A stretch of DNA of 64,000 bases from Microbacterium sp. LWH3-1.2 (lineage in GTDB: Bacteria; Actinomycetota; Actinomycetes; Actinomycetales; Microbacteriaceae): assembly GCF_040675855.1 (NCBI RefSeq), contig NZ_JBEGIK010000001.1:62001-126000 (forward strand), in the 5' to 3' direction. Shown piece by piece: positions 7,952 through 17,428 of the stretch (its first letter is position 1; each line of letters starts with the position of its first letter). The notes below the pieces were generated by a model. The model saw only the letters and a program-made list of their open reading frames with translations. It did no database searches and was not told where the DNA came from. The translations under genes were made by a program, and so were the position numbers.

Positions 7952-8612
7952 TGTCGGCGAAGTCGTTCGCGGGTGCCGAAATCCTCCAGACGGCGTCGTC
8001 CGCCACGCCCACTTCGACGAACTCGACTCCGACCTCGCCTTCTTCGGCCAAGGAACGAGTGCCGGGAACCTCTACAGCGCCCAGGCCCAGATGATCCGCG
8101 ACGCCGTCGGCGTCCTCATCCCACAGATCGAAGCCTCCCGCTGCGGTGACATCGTCGCGGGAAGAGCCGACGGACACCCCCTGCTCGGTCGCCACAGGGA
8201 CGCGTCCGACGGACATCGCGAGGAAGGTGACTGCGACCCGCTCCTGGATCACCGTGACGATCACGTCGGGCCACTCGTAGCGCTGACCCCGCACGTCGCC
8301 GTTGCCCCACGGGTCCTCGACGTCGGTGACGGACGGGGACTGTCCGCGGATCTCTTCGATCACCGTCAGGAGTTCCTCGCCGTTCGATGCGAACGGGTAC
8401 GAGCCCGTCGCACCCGCGCGCGTGACCTCGACACGGTCCGCGGCTACGGTGATGGCATCGGGGGGCGTCGAGACGCTCGGTGACGGGTCCGCCACCGGCC
8501 GGGAGGGGCTCGTCGGCACCGTGGCCGCCGGTGCTCGAAGGGCTGCTGACGCGCAGCCGGGCAGGAGGAGAACGCTTCCGATCAGCGTCAGGGAGAGTAC
8601 TCGAAGCCTCAT
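7947..8612 (-). CDS. Putative secreted lipoprotein
   Basis: 221-aa protein beginning with a lipoprotein signal: RLR, a hydrophobic stretch, and lipobox LLLPGC with the Cys at residue 20, followed by a Pro/Ser/Thr-rich linker (to ~55). The rest is acidic and probably globular, with [20 protein letters not shown], a calcium-like or integrin-like DxDxDG stretch, near residue 165. No family is recognised. Its own leaderless promoter is likely: TAGCGT (8620-8625) lies 7 nt before ATG 8612. The same frame is continuous with the upstream DUF2306 gene. The IS481 element sits directly after the stop. Confidence 0.7.
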   Translation of the reverse strand: MRLRVLSLTLIGSVLLLPGCASAALRAPAATVPTSPSRPVADPSPSVSTPPDAITVAADRVEVTRAGATGSYPFASNGEELLTVIEEIRGQSPSVTDVEDPWGNGDVRGQRYEWPDVIVTVIQERVAVTFLAMSVGRVPVATEQGVSVGSSRDDVTAAGGFDLWDEDADGVADHLGLGAVEVPGTRSLAEEGEVGVEFVEVGVADDAVWRISAPANDFADI

Positions 8613-9401
8613 GACATGAACGCTACCGAGCCTGGCCGTCGGCCGATGAACGCGCCCGCGGAAGTCAACCGTCCTCAACACAGGCAGGCGGTACGAGGGC
8701 AGGCCGCGGCGACGGATGAGCCACTCGGCGAACACGAGGTTGGGTAGCCAGCACAGGAACGGCACCGCCGCGTACGCGTTCGCGAACGCGGAGTCGAACT
8801 CCCACGGCAGCCCGAGCACGAGCGGAGCCATGAGCAGCAGCGGCAGCCAGATCCGCAGCATGACGCCGGAGTACGTCAGTGCGTAGTTGCGGATCATCCA
8901 CGCCTGATGGCTGGGCACGTCGTGCCGGCGGATCGCACGGTAGGCGCGCCAGCCGCTGAGGAGCCACAGCACGGCCAGCGCGCCGAATCCGAACAACCCG
9001 ACGTATCCGGCGGGGCTCGACGGCGCGATGACGAGGCCGCCGACCGCGCCGATGGTCACCGCGACCAGGTAGACGCGACCGATCCAGCGGTGCACGCGCG
9101 GCGCGCGCATGCGCAGCCCCCGCCAGAACTGCAGCGGTCCGCAGACGACGGCCACCGCGCCGCCGACGATGTGGACGTACAGCGCCCCCTGCACGAACGG
9201 GGGCACCGCGGCATACGTGGGCGAGAGACCGACGTCCTGGCCGGCGAGGTCCGCGAGCGACGCGGTGAAATAGGGGACGGCGGAGTACGCGACGATTGCG
9301 AGCGCCGTGAGCAGGATGAACGTCCAGCCGACGCGGGAGCGGATGCCGCCCGGCCGTGCGACGGCGGTGGCGGTCCGGACGGGTTCGATGAGGCGGGTCA
9401 T
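7947..9401 (-). CDS. DUF2306 membrane protein reading in frame into the lipoprotein
   Basis: The first ~263 residues (9401-8613) are a DUF2306 integral membrane protein: a TM helix at ~27-48, then [43 protein letters not shown] (the RxHRxxGR signature), and further TM helices to ~235. There is no stop codon before the lipoprotein ATG at 8612, so the frame continues to 7947 (484 codons), placing a signal peptide and lipobox in the middle. ATG 9401 has TAGCGT (9409-9414) 7 nt upstream, a leaderless start. Either the DUF2306 gene lost its stop, or both a long and a short product are made. The fused product is inferred, not shown. Confidence 0.7.
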   Translation of the reverse strand: MTRLIEPVRTATAVARPGGIRSRVGWTFILLTALAIVAYSAVPYFTASLADLAGQDVGLSPTYAAVPPFVQGALYVHIVGGAVAVVCGPLQFWRGLRMRAPRVHRWIGRVYLVAVTIGAVGGLVIAPSSPAGYVGLFGFGALAVLWLLSGWRAYRAIRRHDVPSHQAWMIRNYALTYSGVMLRIWLPLLLMAPLVLGLPWEFDSAFANAYAAVPFLCWLPNLVFAEWLIRRRGLPSYRLPVLRTVDFRGRVHRPTARLGSVHVMRLRVLSLTLIGSVLLLPGCASAALRAPAATVPTSPSRPVADPSPSVSTPPDAITVAADRVEVTRAGATGSYPFASNGEELLTVIEEIRGQSPSVTDVEDPWGNGDVRGQRYEWPDVIVTVIQERVAVTFLAMSVGRVPVATEQGVSVGSSRDDVTAAGGFDLWDEDADGVADHLGLGAVEVPGTRSLAEEGEVGVEFVEVGVADDAVWRISAPANDFADI

Positions 9402-9676
9402 GGCAGTCACGCTAGGCCCGTGCTCGGGGCGCCCAGCAGGGTGCGGTCCCCCCTGTCCTCGCGGGCTGACCCCCTGTTCCGGAGGCGGACTCCCGAGTCG
9501 GCGCCCTCCGGCGCGCGGTGCTGGGATGCTCGTGTCGGCGTCCTGCGGGCGATGGAGGGTGGCGCCCGCCGTGCGCGGTCGCCGGTGCGACCTCAGGGCG
9601 CTCGGGAGCCGGTGCTCTTCCACTTCTCAGTCTCGTCGGCGCCGTACCAGTGTCCTGCGCCGCGGAATCGATCAGC

Positions 9677-10138
9677 TCAACGGCGGGCGTCGAAGAACGC
9701 GCGCAGGAGCGCGGATGCCGCGTCCTCGCGCACGCCCGCGACGACCTCGGCCCGATAGGGCAGGCGTCGATCGCGCACGACGTCGTATACCGACCCCACG
9801 GCGCCGGCCTTCTCGTCCCACGCGCCGAAGACGAGCCGCGAGACGCGCGCCTGGAGCACGGCGCCCGCGCACATCACGCACGGCTCGAGGGTCACGACGA
9901 GGGTGCAGCCCTCGAGGTTCCAGCCGCCGCGGGCGGCTGCCGCCGCGCGCAGCGCCACCACCTCGGCGTGCGCAGTCGGATCGTGCTCGACCTCGCGGAG
10001 GTTGCGGCCCTCGCCGATCACCGCGCCCGCAGCATCCGTCACCACAGCCCCGACGGGGACGTCACCCGCCTCGCCCGCGGCCGCGGCGAGCACGAGCGCG
10101 CGATCCATGGCGGCGAGGTCGGCGGAGGCGGGAAGCAC
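9677..10138 (-). CDS. tadA: tRNA-specific adenosine-34 deaminase
   Basis: 153-aa CDA-fold zinc enzyme that converts wobble A34 of tRNA-Arg(ACG) to inosine. Zinc and catalytic motifs are [12 protein letters not shown] (HAE, about residue 57) and [15 protein letters not shown] (PCxxC, ~85). [14 protein letters not shown] fits the TadA consensus around the loop. GTG at 10138 is preceded by TACGCT (-10, 10145-10150) at 6 nt, so it is leaderless. It is divergent from upp, 68 bp away. A free nucleobase deaminase role is possible but less likely. Confidence 0.88.
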   Translation of the reverse strand: MLPASADLAAMDRALVLAAAAGEAGDVPVGAVVTDAAGAVIGEGRNLREVEHDPTAHAEVVALRAAAAARGGWNLEGCTLVVTLEPCVMCAGAVLQARVSRLVFGAWDEKAGAVGSVYDVVRDRRLPYRAEVVAGVREDAASALLRAFFDARR

Positions 10139-10206
10139 AGCACGAGCGTAGCCGCCCGGGCGGACGTCACCCCGGTTCGGGCGAGCCGACGCACTACCCT
10201 GTCTCT

Positions 10207-10839
10207 ATGCGCCTGCACGTCGCCGATCACCCCCTCATCACCCACAAGCTCACGGTGCTGCGCGACCAGCGCACCCCGTCGCCGGTGTTCCGTCAGCTCA
10301 CCGAGGAGCTCGTGACGCTGCTCGCCTACGAGGCGACCCGCAACGTCCGCGTGGCGCCCATCGAGATCCAGACGCCTGTGACGTCGACGACCGGTGTCCG
10401 CATCGACGACCCGCGCCCACTCGTCGTGCCGATCCTCCGTGCCGGTCTCGGCATGCTCGAGGGCATGGTCAAGCTGATCCCGACCGCCGAGGTCGGCTTC
10501 CTCGGGATGGTGCGCGACCACGAGACGCTCGAACCGTCGACGTACGCCGAGCGCCTGCCCGACGACCTCAGCGACCGCCAGTGCTTCGTGCTCGACCCCA
10601 TGCTCGCAACCGGTGGATCGCTGGGTGCGGCCATCGACTTCCTGTTCGACCGCGGCGCGCAGGACGTCACCGCGATCTGCATCCTCGGCGCCCCCGAGGG
10701 CGTCGCGGCGATCGAGAAGCAGGTCGCCGGCCGCGACGTGACGCTCGTGCTGGGCGCGCTCGACGAGCGTCTCAACGAGCACGGTTACATCGTGCCCGGG
10801 CTCGGCGACGCCGGCGACCGGCTGTACGGCACGGTCTGA
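10207..10839 (+). CDS. upp: Uracil phosphoribosyltransferase
   Basis: 210-aa pyrimidine salvage enzyme: uracil + PRPP to UMP. Diagnostic regions are [17 protein letters not shown] (about 78-94), [14 protein letters not shown] (~100) and the PRPP-binding loop [16 protein letters not shown] (~128-143); the C-terminus is [14 protein letters not shown]. Full length for the family. ATG 10207 is 6 nt after TACCCT (10195-10200), a leaderless start. Confidence 0.96.
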   Translation: MRLHVADHPLITHKLTVLRDQRTPSPVFRQLTEELVTLLAYEATRNVRVAPIEIQTPVTSTTGVRIDDPRPLVVPILRAGLGMLEGMVKLIPTAEVGFLGMVRDHETLEPSTYAERLPDDLSDRQCFVLDPMLATGGSLGAAIDFLFDRGAQDVTAICILGAPEGVAAIEKQVAGRDVTLVLGALDERLNEHGYIVPGLGDAGDRLYGTV

Positions 10840-11139
10840 GCCGCGCACACGTTGACGCCATCGTCGGGCTCACGGGCGGGTCATACGACGCAGCGAATCC
10901 GCCGCCGACGTCGAGGGGGTGACTCACGCTGACGCGCCGCTCGAGGATGCCCGTGAGCTCCTCGCCGGTGGCGACGTCGAACCCGGAGCCCGCCTCGCGC
11001 GCGAGAGGGCCGCGGGGTCGGAGGCCGAGCCATTCAATCGCTGCAACGCGGTTCCGAATCGATGGTTTCCTCCGCCGTCCTGCCTCTGCCGGATGCGGGA
11101 CCGTCGACTCCACACAGATCGGCGACTTGCGGAAATGAC
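10840..11139. other. Intergenic region at the left border of the polysaccharide block
   Basis: About 300 bp between upp and the lyase promoter. No gene, tRNA or clear hairpin is seen. A short minus-strand frame (about 10880-11040, GSGFDVATGEELTGILERR) has protein-like composition but matches nothing I recognise; it may be debris from the junction. Confidence 0.5.
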
Positions 11140-11153
11140 GGAAAACGGTTGCC
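11140..11153. promoter_or_regulatory. LacI-type operator A upstream of the large lyase
   Basis: GGAAAACGGTTGCC resembles the four other palindromes of this block (GGAAA-CG-TTTCC). It overlaps the -35 element at 11149-11154, so binding would block initiation. Confidence 0.6.
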
Positions 11154-11177
11154 ATCCGTCCGTGGGCTTCGTATTCT
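11149..11177 (+). promoter_or_regulatory. Sigma-70-type promoter of the large lyase gene
   Basis: TTGCCA (11149-11154), 17-nt spacer, TATTCT (11172-11177). Transcription would start ~80 nt before the GTG at 11266. Confidence 0.6.
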
Positions 11178-11265
11178 TCTCGCGCAACCCTTCGACGATC
11201 GGCGGTGCAACACGCTGCAGGGGCCACTGTCGGCTCAGTCTGAGGGCAAACGCAAAGGAGCGCTC

Positions 11266-14200
11266 GTGTCCCACCTCGTCAGTCCCCAGTTGCCCCGCAC
11301 CGCAATGACCGGTGCGGCCGGCGTCGCCCATCTCGCGGGGAGACTCATCGCCGCAGCGGCGATCGTGCTCCTGCTGGCCGCGGGGATGGTCCTCGGGTCG
11401 TCAGCGCCGAGCCAGGCAGAGCCGGTCAGCGGGGTCGTCACCGATGACGCGTCGGTGCGGGAGTCGAACCCGACGACGAACTATGGCGACACCGAGACGC
11501 TGATCGTGCGCAACGACGTCGAGAGTTACATCCGACTCGACGTGACGAAGATCTCCGGCACCGACCTGGCGTCGGTGCAGTTGAAACTGCAGAAGACGAA
11601 CAGCGCCAACAAGATCGTCATCTCCCAAGCCAGCGAATACCTCACCGATGGCGGCGTCGAGACCACCACAAGGTGGAACGAGACCAACCTGACGTGGGCG
11701 ACGAAGCCGCTCGACCTGGCAGGAACGCAATCGCTCACGGTCGACGCGGCCTCGGGAACGGTGGGGCTCGCCGTCACCATCACCTCCCTCGTGACCGAGG
11801 CGAAAGCTCGCGGAGCCGACGCGCTCACCCTGCGTCTGACGACCACGGGAACCGTCGGCACGGACATCTACTCGACCGGGGCCGCAGATGCGACACTCCG
11901 CCCGGTCGTCGATGCCGTCTACGGCATCGCCGAGCACATGATCAAGGACAACGCCTGGGTTCGGACCACCGCCCCCAGCACCAACTACGGCACCGCCACG
12001 AATCTCGTCGTCGGCAAAGGCGGCCACGCCTACATCCGGCTGGACATCTCCCAGATCGACCCGGCAACCCTGAGTTCCGTGGTGCTCAACATCACCAAAT
12101 ACAACAACGCCGCCACGATCCTCGCCACTCGGGCGAGCGAGTTCTCGAGCAATGCCGGTGCCACCACCACGACTCGCTGGACCGAGACGAGCGTCACGTA
12201 CAACACGCGACCGCTCGACGCGCCGAACTCCCCCGTCGTGACCAAGACTGTCCCCACCGGTACCACCGGTGTCGCGCTCGATGTGACGCCGCTCGTCCAG
12301 GCGGCCAAAGGCGACGGCGCCAACGCCCTGACTGTGCACCTCACCACGGACAAGGTCGATGACCTCCTGATCGCGGGCACCGACATATACTCCACGCGCG
12401 CGACCAACCCCATATACACACCGTGGGTAGCGGTGACCGGCACCAACGACGAGATCCCGGTCGACTACCCCATCGCGCAGCGCTTCCGCGACTATGCCGC
12501 CAATGCCCATGCGGCGCAGGACGTGGTGCACATCGCCGACGCGGACGGCCGGTACCTGCACGTGGAAGACGAAACCGGACGGATAACCGTCACCGAGGAT
12601 GAAGCGGCGGCGACACCGTTCGCGATCTACGGATACGACTACACCGCCTCGGAGTACGACGGCACCGGCGGCGGACAGCAGACCACCTACGCGATCAAGA
12701 GTCTGTCCAACGGCAAGTTCCTGACTATCCAGAACTACAGCGGCGACGAGGGCCGGCCCTACTACACCAAGTCCGACGGGAACTATCTGGTCTCCGCCAC
12801 CGCTGATGCCGTGAAGTGGAACGAGCGCTTCTCCATCGCGTCCTACCCGGAATCGGGCAGGTACACAATCAGCAGTCACCTGGACGCGCTGCGCGACGGT
12901 GCCGAGGCGCCCACCGTCCCGGTGAACGCGACGACCGCCGGAACGCTGGTGCAACCCGGCGACCGCGGAACCCACTACTTCACCTTCGAATCCCTGGACG
13001 CGCCGAACCTCCTCGAGGTGCAGCAACGCGTCACCGGAACGACCGTCCAGCTGAGCTGGGTCCCCGTCAACGATGACACTGACGCGGCGCACTACAGCGT
13101 GAACGGCGCGACGGTGTCTCACGTCGACGGCGTCATGACCGCGACCGTGAGAGATCAGACCGCCGGGACGCACGAGATCACCGTCAGCTACACCGGTGGC
13201 GGGGAGGCGGTGGAGGACACTGTCGTGGCTCGCGTCTTCGATCACCCAGGCGTATCCCTCACGACCCAGCAGCTCGACGCGATGCGCGAGCACGTGGTCG
13301 CGAAGGCCGAGCCCTGGTATTCGGACTATCTGCGGATGAAGAACACCGTCCCCAACTCCATCGCGTCGCTGGACTTCGATGTGGTCGCGCACGCCGGCGT
13401 CGGTCGCGGCTCACCGGAAGGCTCGGGCAACATCCGCGACTATGAGTGGGCAAGCGCCGCCGCATACTTCCACGCTCTGCAGTGGGTGATCACCGGCGAC
13501 GGGCGCCACGCCGACAAGGCCGTGGAGATCCTCAACGCCTGGTCGGGTACCCTCACCCAGATCGATGGGCGCGACCAGATCCTGGGTGCGGGCCTGGGCA
13601 CCCTGAAGCTCATCAACGCCGCCGAGATCGTGCGGTACTACGACGGCGGATACCCCGGCTACAGCGACGCCGACTTCGCAGCCTTCCAGTCGCTGGTGCT
13701 CAACGTGGTGTATCCGGTTATCCAGGATGCTGGCGCCCCGATGAACGCGAACGGCAACTGGGACGCCGCGGCGATGGTCACCCTCGAGGCGATCGGCGTC
13801 GTCACCGACAACGCCACCATCTACGACGAGGCGGTCGCGATGTACAAGAGCCCGTTCATCAACGGCTCGGTCGAGAACTACGTCACCGACTGGGGCCAGA
13901 CGACGGAGTCGGCGCGCGACCAGGCGCACGCCATGCTCGGGCTGGGTCTGCTCGGCGACTTCAGCGCCATCGCGTACAACCAGGGGCTGAACCTCTGGAA
14001 ACTCGACGACAACAAGCTCGCCCGCGCATACAACTGGGTCGCCGAGTACAACCTGTTCCGCGGTGAAGGAACGCTGCGGGCGGAGCCGGTCCCCAACGTG
14101 TTCGGTCGCACGGACGCCAACGCGTACTGGGACGAGATGGATGAGCAGGCCATCCTCCGCGGTCAGCTGCGGCCGATCTTCGAAACCGCGCTGGCCTACT

Positions 14201-15591
14201 ACTCCACCGTCGACGGTGTGGACGTGACCTGGATGAAGCGCGCCGCCGAGGCCATGCGCCCGCAAGGCTTCGTTCACTTCGACAATCTCAACTTCGGCAC
14301 GCTGACCTCCTACAACGGGGGACCGACCGAGGCCACGGCGCCCTACTTCCAGCTGCGCACCATGCTTACCCCGTGGTACCAGCGCACCTGGAGCGAGGTG
14401 ACGAAGTGGGGCTCTGTTCCGCAGAGTTCGCGAGCGTTGACGGACGGCGGTGTGCTCCCCGCGGACTACGTCACCGAGACGCTTGACTCGTACTTCGCCG
14501 TACAGCCGGATGGAACGGTCGCGGTCGACACCCAGCAGGCGGACGCCCCGTTCTTCCGGCTGGTGACCAATGATGATGAGACCTACTCCATTCAGGAGGT
14601 GGCCACTGGCCGGTTCCTCGGAGTGACGCCCACCCTCGTGAACGGTGAGAACGTGATCACGGCATCGGCGCTTGTCGTAGGCGAGCGCGAGAAGTTCGTG
14701 CTGCGCAGCACCGGGCTCGGACGGTCCTACCTGGTTCAGGACCGGCGGTTGGTGAAGGTCGCGGTTGACGGGTCGGGAGACGCGCCGCGTGAAGCCACTC
14801 TCTCGCTGCGGCTGGGCACCAAGACGGAGACGATCAGCACCGATACCACGCCTGAGAACGCGCTGCTGTTCTCATACAACACCCGCGGAGAGGTCGATCA
14901 GGCGAGCGTCGAAGCTCACGACTCGACCCTGGTGGCCGGCGATTCCTGGAGCCCCGCCGACAACATCGACAGCGCGGTCGACTATGAGGGCAACCCGGTC
15001 GAGGATCTCGCCAGCGTCCAGATCACGGGTACCGTCGACCCGGCCACGGCCGGGCGGTACGCGGTCACCTATCACTCCGGAACCGCAGCGAAGACCGTCA
15101 CGGTGACGGTTGTCGCCGCCACAGCCCCGACGGTGGCCGTGAACTCCGGCGGCGGCACCATCAGCCGCACGGTGCCGGTGAAGGTCTCCGGATCTGCCGC
15201 GCCGGGCAACAGCGGCTGGAGCGCAGCCGGCCCGGTCGTTCGTGTCGAGCTGCGGAACGGGTCCGGCGCGGTGGTGGCATCGCAGAACGCGCCGGTGGCG
15301 GACGGCAAGTGGGGGACGACCTTCAACCTCTCCTCCACGCCGGGCGGCGCCTATGTCATTGCGGCGGTGGCCTCCTCGCGGAGCGGAGGCGACGCGACGG
15401 CGACCACGGCCTTGAAGCTGAAGGCGCCAGGACCCGCCACCGCAGCCGCCGGGGCGTCCTCACTGTCCAGCGACAACTGGGATGGCGACGGCCGCCACCT
15501 CGTCACCATGAACATGTGGTGGGGGCAGAACGCCTGGAGCGTCGACTGGTACGAGAACGGCGTCCCGGTCAGCGCGCAGGTGAACTCTTAG
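11266..15591 (+). CDS. Secreted multimodular polysaccharide lyase (alginate-lyase/PL38-like)
   Basis: 1441-aa exported protein. Signal peptide ~1-51 (APSQA before EPVSG). Two tandem CBM96/DNRLRE-type beta-sandwiches follow (~55-215 and ~220-390; both have NYG...YIRLD and RWxET). Next are a fascin/ricin-like trefoil (~400-580), an FN3-like domain (~585-660), and the (alpha/alpha)-toroid lyase domain (~660-1050) beginning HPGVSLTTQQLDAM. The lyase has NGNWDAAAMVTLEAIG (~828) and SARDQAHAMLGLG (~882) around the likely catalytic Asn and His. A second trefoil-like region (~1070-1210), two Ig-like domains and half of a chitinase-N-type domain (WDGDGRHLVTMNMWWGQNAW) end the protein. It probably depolymerises a uronic-acid polymer by beta-elimination outside the cell. 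GTG 11266 follows AAAGGAG. The stop overlaps the convergent lacI stop by 4 bp. Confidence 0.82.
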   Translation: MSHLVSPQLPRTAMTGAAGVAHLAGRLIAAAAIVLLLAAGMVLGSSAPSQAEPVSGVVTDDASVRESNPTTNYGDTETLIVRNDVESYIRLDVTKISGTDLASVQLKLQKTNSANKIVISQASEYLTDGGVETTTRWNETNLTWATKPLDLAGTQSLTVDAASGTVGLAVTITSLVTEAKARGADALTLRLTTTGTVGTDIYSTGAADATLRPVVDAVYGIAEHMIKDNAWVRTTAPSTNYGTATNLVVGKGGHAYIRLDISQIDPATLSSVVLNITKYNNAATILATRASEFSSNAGATTTTRWTETSVTYNTRPLDAPNSPVVTKTVPTGTTGVALDVTPLVQAAKGDGANALTVHLTTDKVDDLLIAGTDIYSTRATNPIYTPWVAVTGTNDEIPVDYPIAQRFRDYAANAHAAQDVVHIADADGRYLHVEDETGRITVTEDEAAATPFAIYGYDYTASEYDGTGGGQQTTYAIKSLSNGKFLTIQNYSGDEGRPYYTKSDGNYLVSATADAVKWNERFSIASYPESGRYTISSHLDALRDGAEAPTVPVNATTAGTLVQPGDRGTHYFTFESLDAPNLLEVQQRVTGTTVQLSWVPVNDDTDAAHYSVNGATVSHVDGVMTATVRDQTAGTHEITVSYTGGGEAVEDTVVARVFDHPGVSLTTQQLDAMREHVVAKAEPWYSDYLRMKNTVPNSIASLDFDVVAHAGVGRGSPEGSGNIRDYEWASAAAYFHALQWVITGDGRHADKAVEILNAWSGTLTQIDGRDQILGAGLGTLKLINAAEIVRYYDGGYPGYSDADFAAFQSLVLNVVYPVIQDAGAPMNANGNWDAAAMVTLEAIGVVTDNATIYDEAVAMYKSPFINGSVENYVTDWGQTTESARDQAHAMLGLGLLGDFSAIAYNQGLNLWKLDDNKLARAYNWVAEYNLFRGEGTLRAEPVPNVFGRTDANAYWDEMDEQAILRGQLRPIFETALAYYSTVDGVDVTWMKRAAEAMRPQGFVHFDNLNFGTLTSYNGGPTEATAPYFQLRTMLTPWYQRTWSEVTKWGSVPQSSRALTDGGVLPADYVTETLDSYFAVQPDGTVAVDTQQADAPFFRLVTNDDETYSIQEVATGRFLGVTPTLVNGENVITASALVVGEREKFVLRSTGLGRSYLVQDRRLVKVAVDGSGDAPREATLSLRLGTKTETISTDTTPENALLFSYNTRGEVDQASVEAHDSTLVAGDSWSPADNIDSAVDYEGNPVEDLASVQITGTVDPATAGRYAVTYHSGTAAKTVTVTVVAATAPTVAVNSGGGTISRTVPVKVSGSAAPGNSGWSAAGPVVRVELRNGSGAVVASQNAPVADGKWGTTFNLSSTPGGAYVIAAVASSRSGGDATATTALKLKAPGPATAAAGASSLSSDNWDGDGRHLVTMNMWWGQNAWSVDWYENGVPVSAQVNS

Positions 15592-16628
15592 GCGGACGCC
15601 ACAGCGAACGAGGGCGTGCTCTCCCGCACCACAACATGGCCGCGCACCATGATCGATCGCGGGTCCTTCTGCCGGGGCAGCATCGCCATGCCGAGGGCGT
15701 GCTCGGCCACTTCGTCCCACGGCAGGTGCACGGTGGTGAGGGAAGGGGTGACGTCACGAAGCGCGACCATGTCGTCGAACCCTGCCACCGCGACCTTGCC
15801 CAGCTGGTTCGCGTCCCGAAGGAACGTCATCGCCCCCAACGCCATGGAATCGTTCGCGGCGAAGATCGCATCGACGGCGATTCCCCGGCGCAGCAACTCC
15901 CCCGTCATCGCGTACGCTCCGTCGCGGGTGAACCCGCCGGTGAGCAGGCGATCGGGGGTGAGCTCGAGGCCCGATTCCTTCAGGCCGGCGATGAACCCCT
16001 GCACGCGGTCGCGCTGGGTCATGGCATGCACCTGACCAGAGATCACGGCGAACTGGGCATACCCGAGCCCTCGCAACGCCACGGCCATGTCGTGCCCGCC
16101 ACCGAAGTTGTCATAGCTGACGGTGTCGAACGGCAGGCCGGGCTGCGACATCACGACAGCCCGGCCGCCTTCGGACTCGAAACGCTCCAGTGCATCGATA
16201 AGCGCCGGGTTCGCGGGATCCCTGGCCTGCCGACCGCCGGCCAGCAGGAGGATCTCCGAGCGCAGTCCTCGCACCTGCTGGATCTGCGCCACCAGCGAAT
16301 CGATATCCTCGCCCGCTGGGGTGATCGTCACCGGGAGATTGCGCCGGCTGGTTGCGGCCAGAACACCCGCCACGATCGGATTGGCGTAGTCGTCGGGAAC
16401 CGCCCCCACGATCAGGGAGACGCCGCGCGTTCTCCCCTGAGCGACAGCGCGGGCGGCGATGTTGGGCGCGTAGCCGAGGGATCGTGCCGCGGCGAGCACC
16501 TTCTGGCGGTTCTCCTCCCGCACTTCACGATCCGTTCCGTGAAGTGCCCGGCTCGCGGTCGCCGCGGACACCCCCGCCAACCGTGCGACGTCGGTGAGTC
16601 GTGGAGCGCGTTCCGCATCACGTGCCAT
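15588..16628 (-). CDS. LacI-family repressor of the polysaccharide block
   Basis: 346-aa regulator. The N-terminal HTH is RLTDVARLAGVSAATASRALHG (residues ~10-30, hinge to ~60); the periplasmic-binding-like effector domain follows (GVSLIVGAVPDDYANPIVAGV; AIFAANDSMALGAM ~265; VAVAGFDDMVALRDVTPSLTTV ~290). ATG 16628 has a strong AGGAGG 6 nt upstream. Operator B (16675-16687) lies 47 bp upstream of the start, suggesting autoregulation; similar palindromes precede both lyases and the transporter. The effector is probably an imported oligosaccharide or its first metabolite. Confidence 0.93.
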   Translation of the reverse strand: MARDAERAPRLTDVARLAGVSAATASRALHGTDREVREENRQKVLAAARSLGYAPNIAARAVAQGRTRGVSLIVGAVPDDYANPIVAGVLAATSRRNLPVTITPAGEDIDSLVAQIQQVRGLRSEILLLAGGRQARDPANPALIDALERFESEGGRAVVMSQPGLPFDTVSYDNFGGGHDMAVALRGLGYAQFAVISGQVHAMTQRDRVQGFIAGLKESGLELTPDRLLTGGFTRDGAYAMTGELLRRGIAVDAIFAANDSMALGAMTFLRDANQLGKVAVAGFDDMVALRDVTPSLTTVHLPWDEVAEHALGMAMLPRQKDPRSIMVRGHVVVRESTPSFAVASA

Positions 16629-16674
16629 CGGGGCCTCCTAGCTGCCAGTCCACCCGTGTCTTGGAAACTGTAAC

Positions 16675-16687
16675 GGAAAGCGTTTCC
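16675..16687. promoter_or_regulatory. LacI-type operator B upstream of lacI
   Basis: GGAAAGCGTTTCC, a near-perfect 13-bp palindrome in the 74-bp gap between the DUF624 gene stop and the lacI start. Confidence 0.7.
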
Positions 16688-16702
16688 ACCCGTCCATCGC
16701 AT

Positions 16703-17320
16703 TCACCGTGTCGGAGATTCGCTGTCGCTCCGCCCCCACGCCCGGTAGGCGATCTCGGTGAGAGCCGCGCCGAGAGCGACGAGCCCCACTGCCGGGAACT
16801 GCACACTGAGGACCACGGCGGCCGCCGCGGCCATAAGGGCGAGGATGCTCCGACCCGGGGCCAAGGCCACGATTCGAGCGGCCTGCCGCACAACCTGACC
16901 AGCCCGCTCCACGCGACGTCCGCTGGTCGGCGCCGCCAGCCCGAGCAAGGACACGACGGTACCGACGACCAGGGTCACGGCCACCATGATCAGGCCGGCA
17001 GGGGCTGGAATCGTCAGCCAAAAGGCGAGGGCTATCCACGTCCCCACCCCCAGAATGGTCATCAGCGGGCCGAACATCCACAGTCGCCGGAAATAGCGCC
17101 CGGTGTCGGCGAACAACGCCCGCACCGACACCGGCGGATCGTCTGGCGTCATTCGCTTGCGCGCGTCGAGTGCGGCCGCGGATCCCGGAGCTGCGGTAAG
17201 CAGGCCGAGCCAGAGGATCAAGAGGCAGATGGAAAGGGTCAGGAGATTCCCCGCGAAGTTCAACACCCCGAACAGGGTGTACCTGGGCCGCGGGGTCGGC
17301 GCGGGCAGGTCCGGACTCAT
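16703..17320 (-). CDS. YesL-like (DUF624) membrane protein
   Basis: 205-aa protein with four to five TM helices: LFGVLNFAGNLLTLSICLLI (~16-35), WMFGPLMTILGVGTWIALAF (~82), GLIMVAVTLVVGTVVSLLGL (~108), and a C-terminal pair (~155-195). The pattern NLLTLS...APGSAAALDARKR followed by the RALFADTGRYFRRLWMFGP segment matches the DUF624 family, whose genes sit beside sugar ABC transporters and lyases (yesL in the B. subtilis rhamnogalacturonan locus). Role unknown. It is divergent from the binding-protein gene across operators C1 and C2. ATG 17320 was chosen since a longer frame would run through the divergent promoter. Confidence 0.75.
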   Translation of the reverse strand: MSPDLPAPTPRPRYTLFGVLNFAGNLLTLSICLLILWLGLLTAAPGSAAALDARKRMTPDDPPVSVRALFADTGRYFRRLWMFGPLMTILGVGTWIALAFWLTIPAPAGLIMVAVTLVVGTVVSLLGLAAPTSGRRVERAGQVVRQAARIVALAPGRSILALMAAAAAVVLSVQFPAVGLVALGAALTEIAYRAWGRSDSESPTR

Positions 17321-17354
17321 CGCCCCAGTCTGACAGCACTCCGCGGCAAGGTCG

Positions 17355-17383
17355 TTGACTTTGGGATGCGCTTTCCCTACTCT
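17355..17383 (+). promoter_or_regulatory. Promoter of the sugar ABC transporter operon
   Basis: TTGACT (17355-17360), 17-nt spacer, TACTCT (17378-17383). Operator C1 fills the spacer and C2 starts at the end of the -10. Confidence 0.65.
17363..17377. promoter_or_regulatory. LacI-type operator C1
   Basis: GGGATGCGCTTTCCC, palindromic, between the -35 and -10 of the ABC operon promoter. Confidence 0.65.
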
Positions 17384-17398
17384 GGAAATCGCATTCCA
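17383..17398. promoter_or_regulatory. LacI-type operator C2
   Basis: TGGAAATCGCATTCCA, palindromic, at the expected transcription start. Its centre is 20-21 bp from that of C1, about two helical turns, so both could be bound on one face. Confidence 0.65.
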
Positions 17399-17428
17399 CT
17401 GTTTCCACGCAGTCACAAGGAGGTTCTC

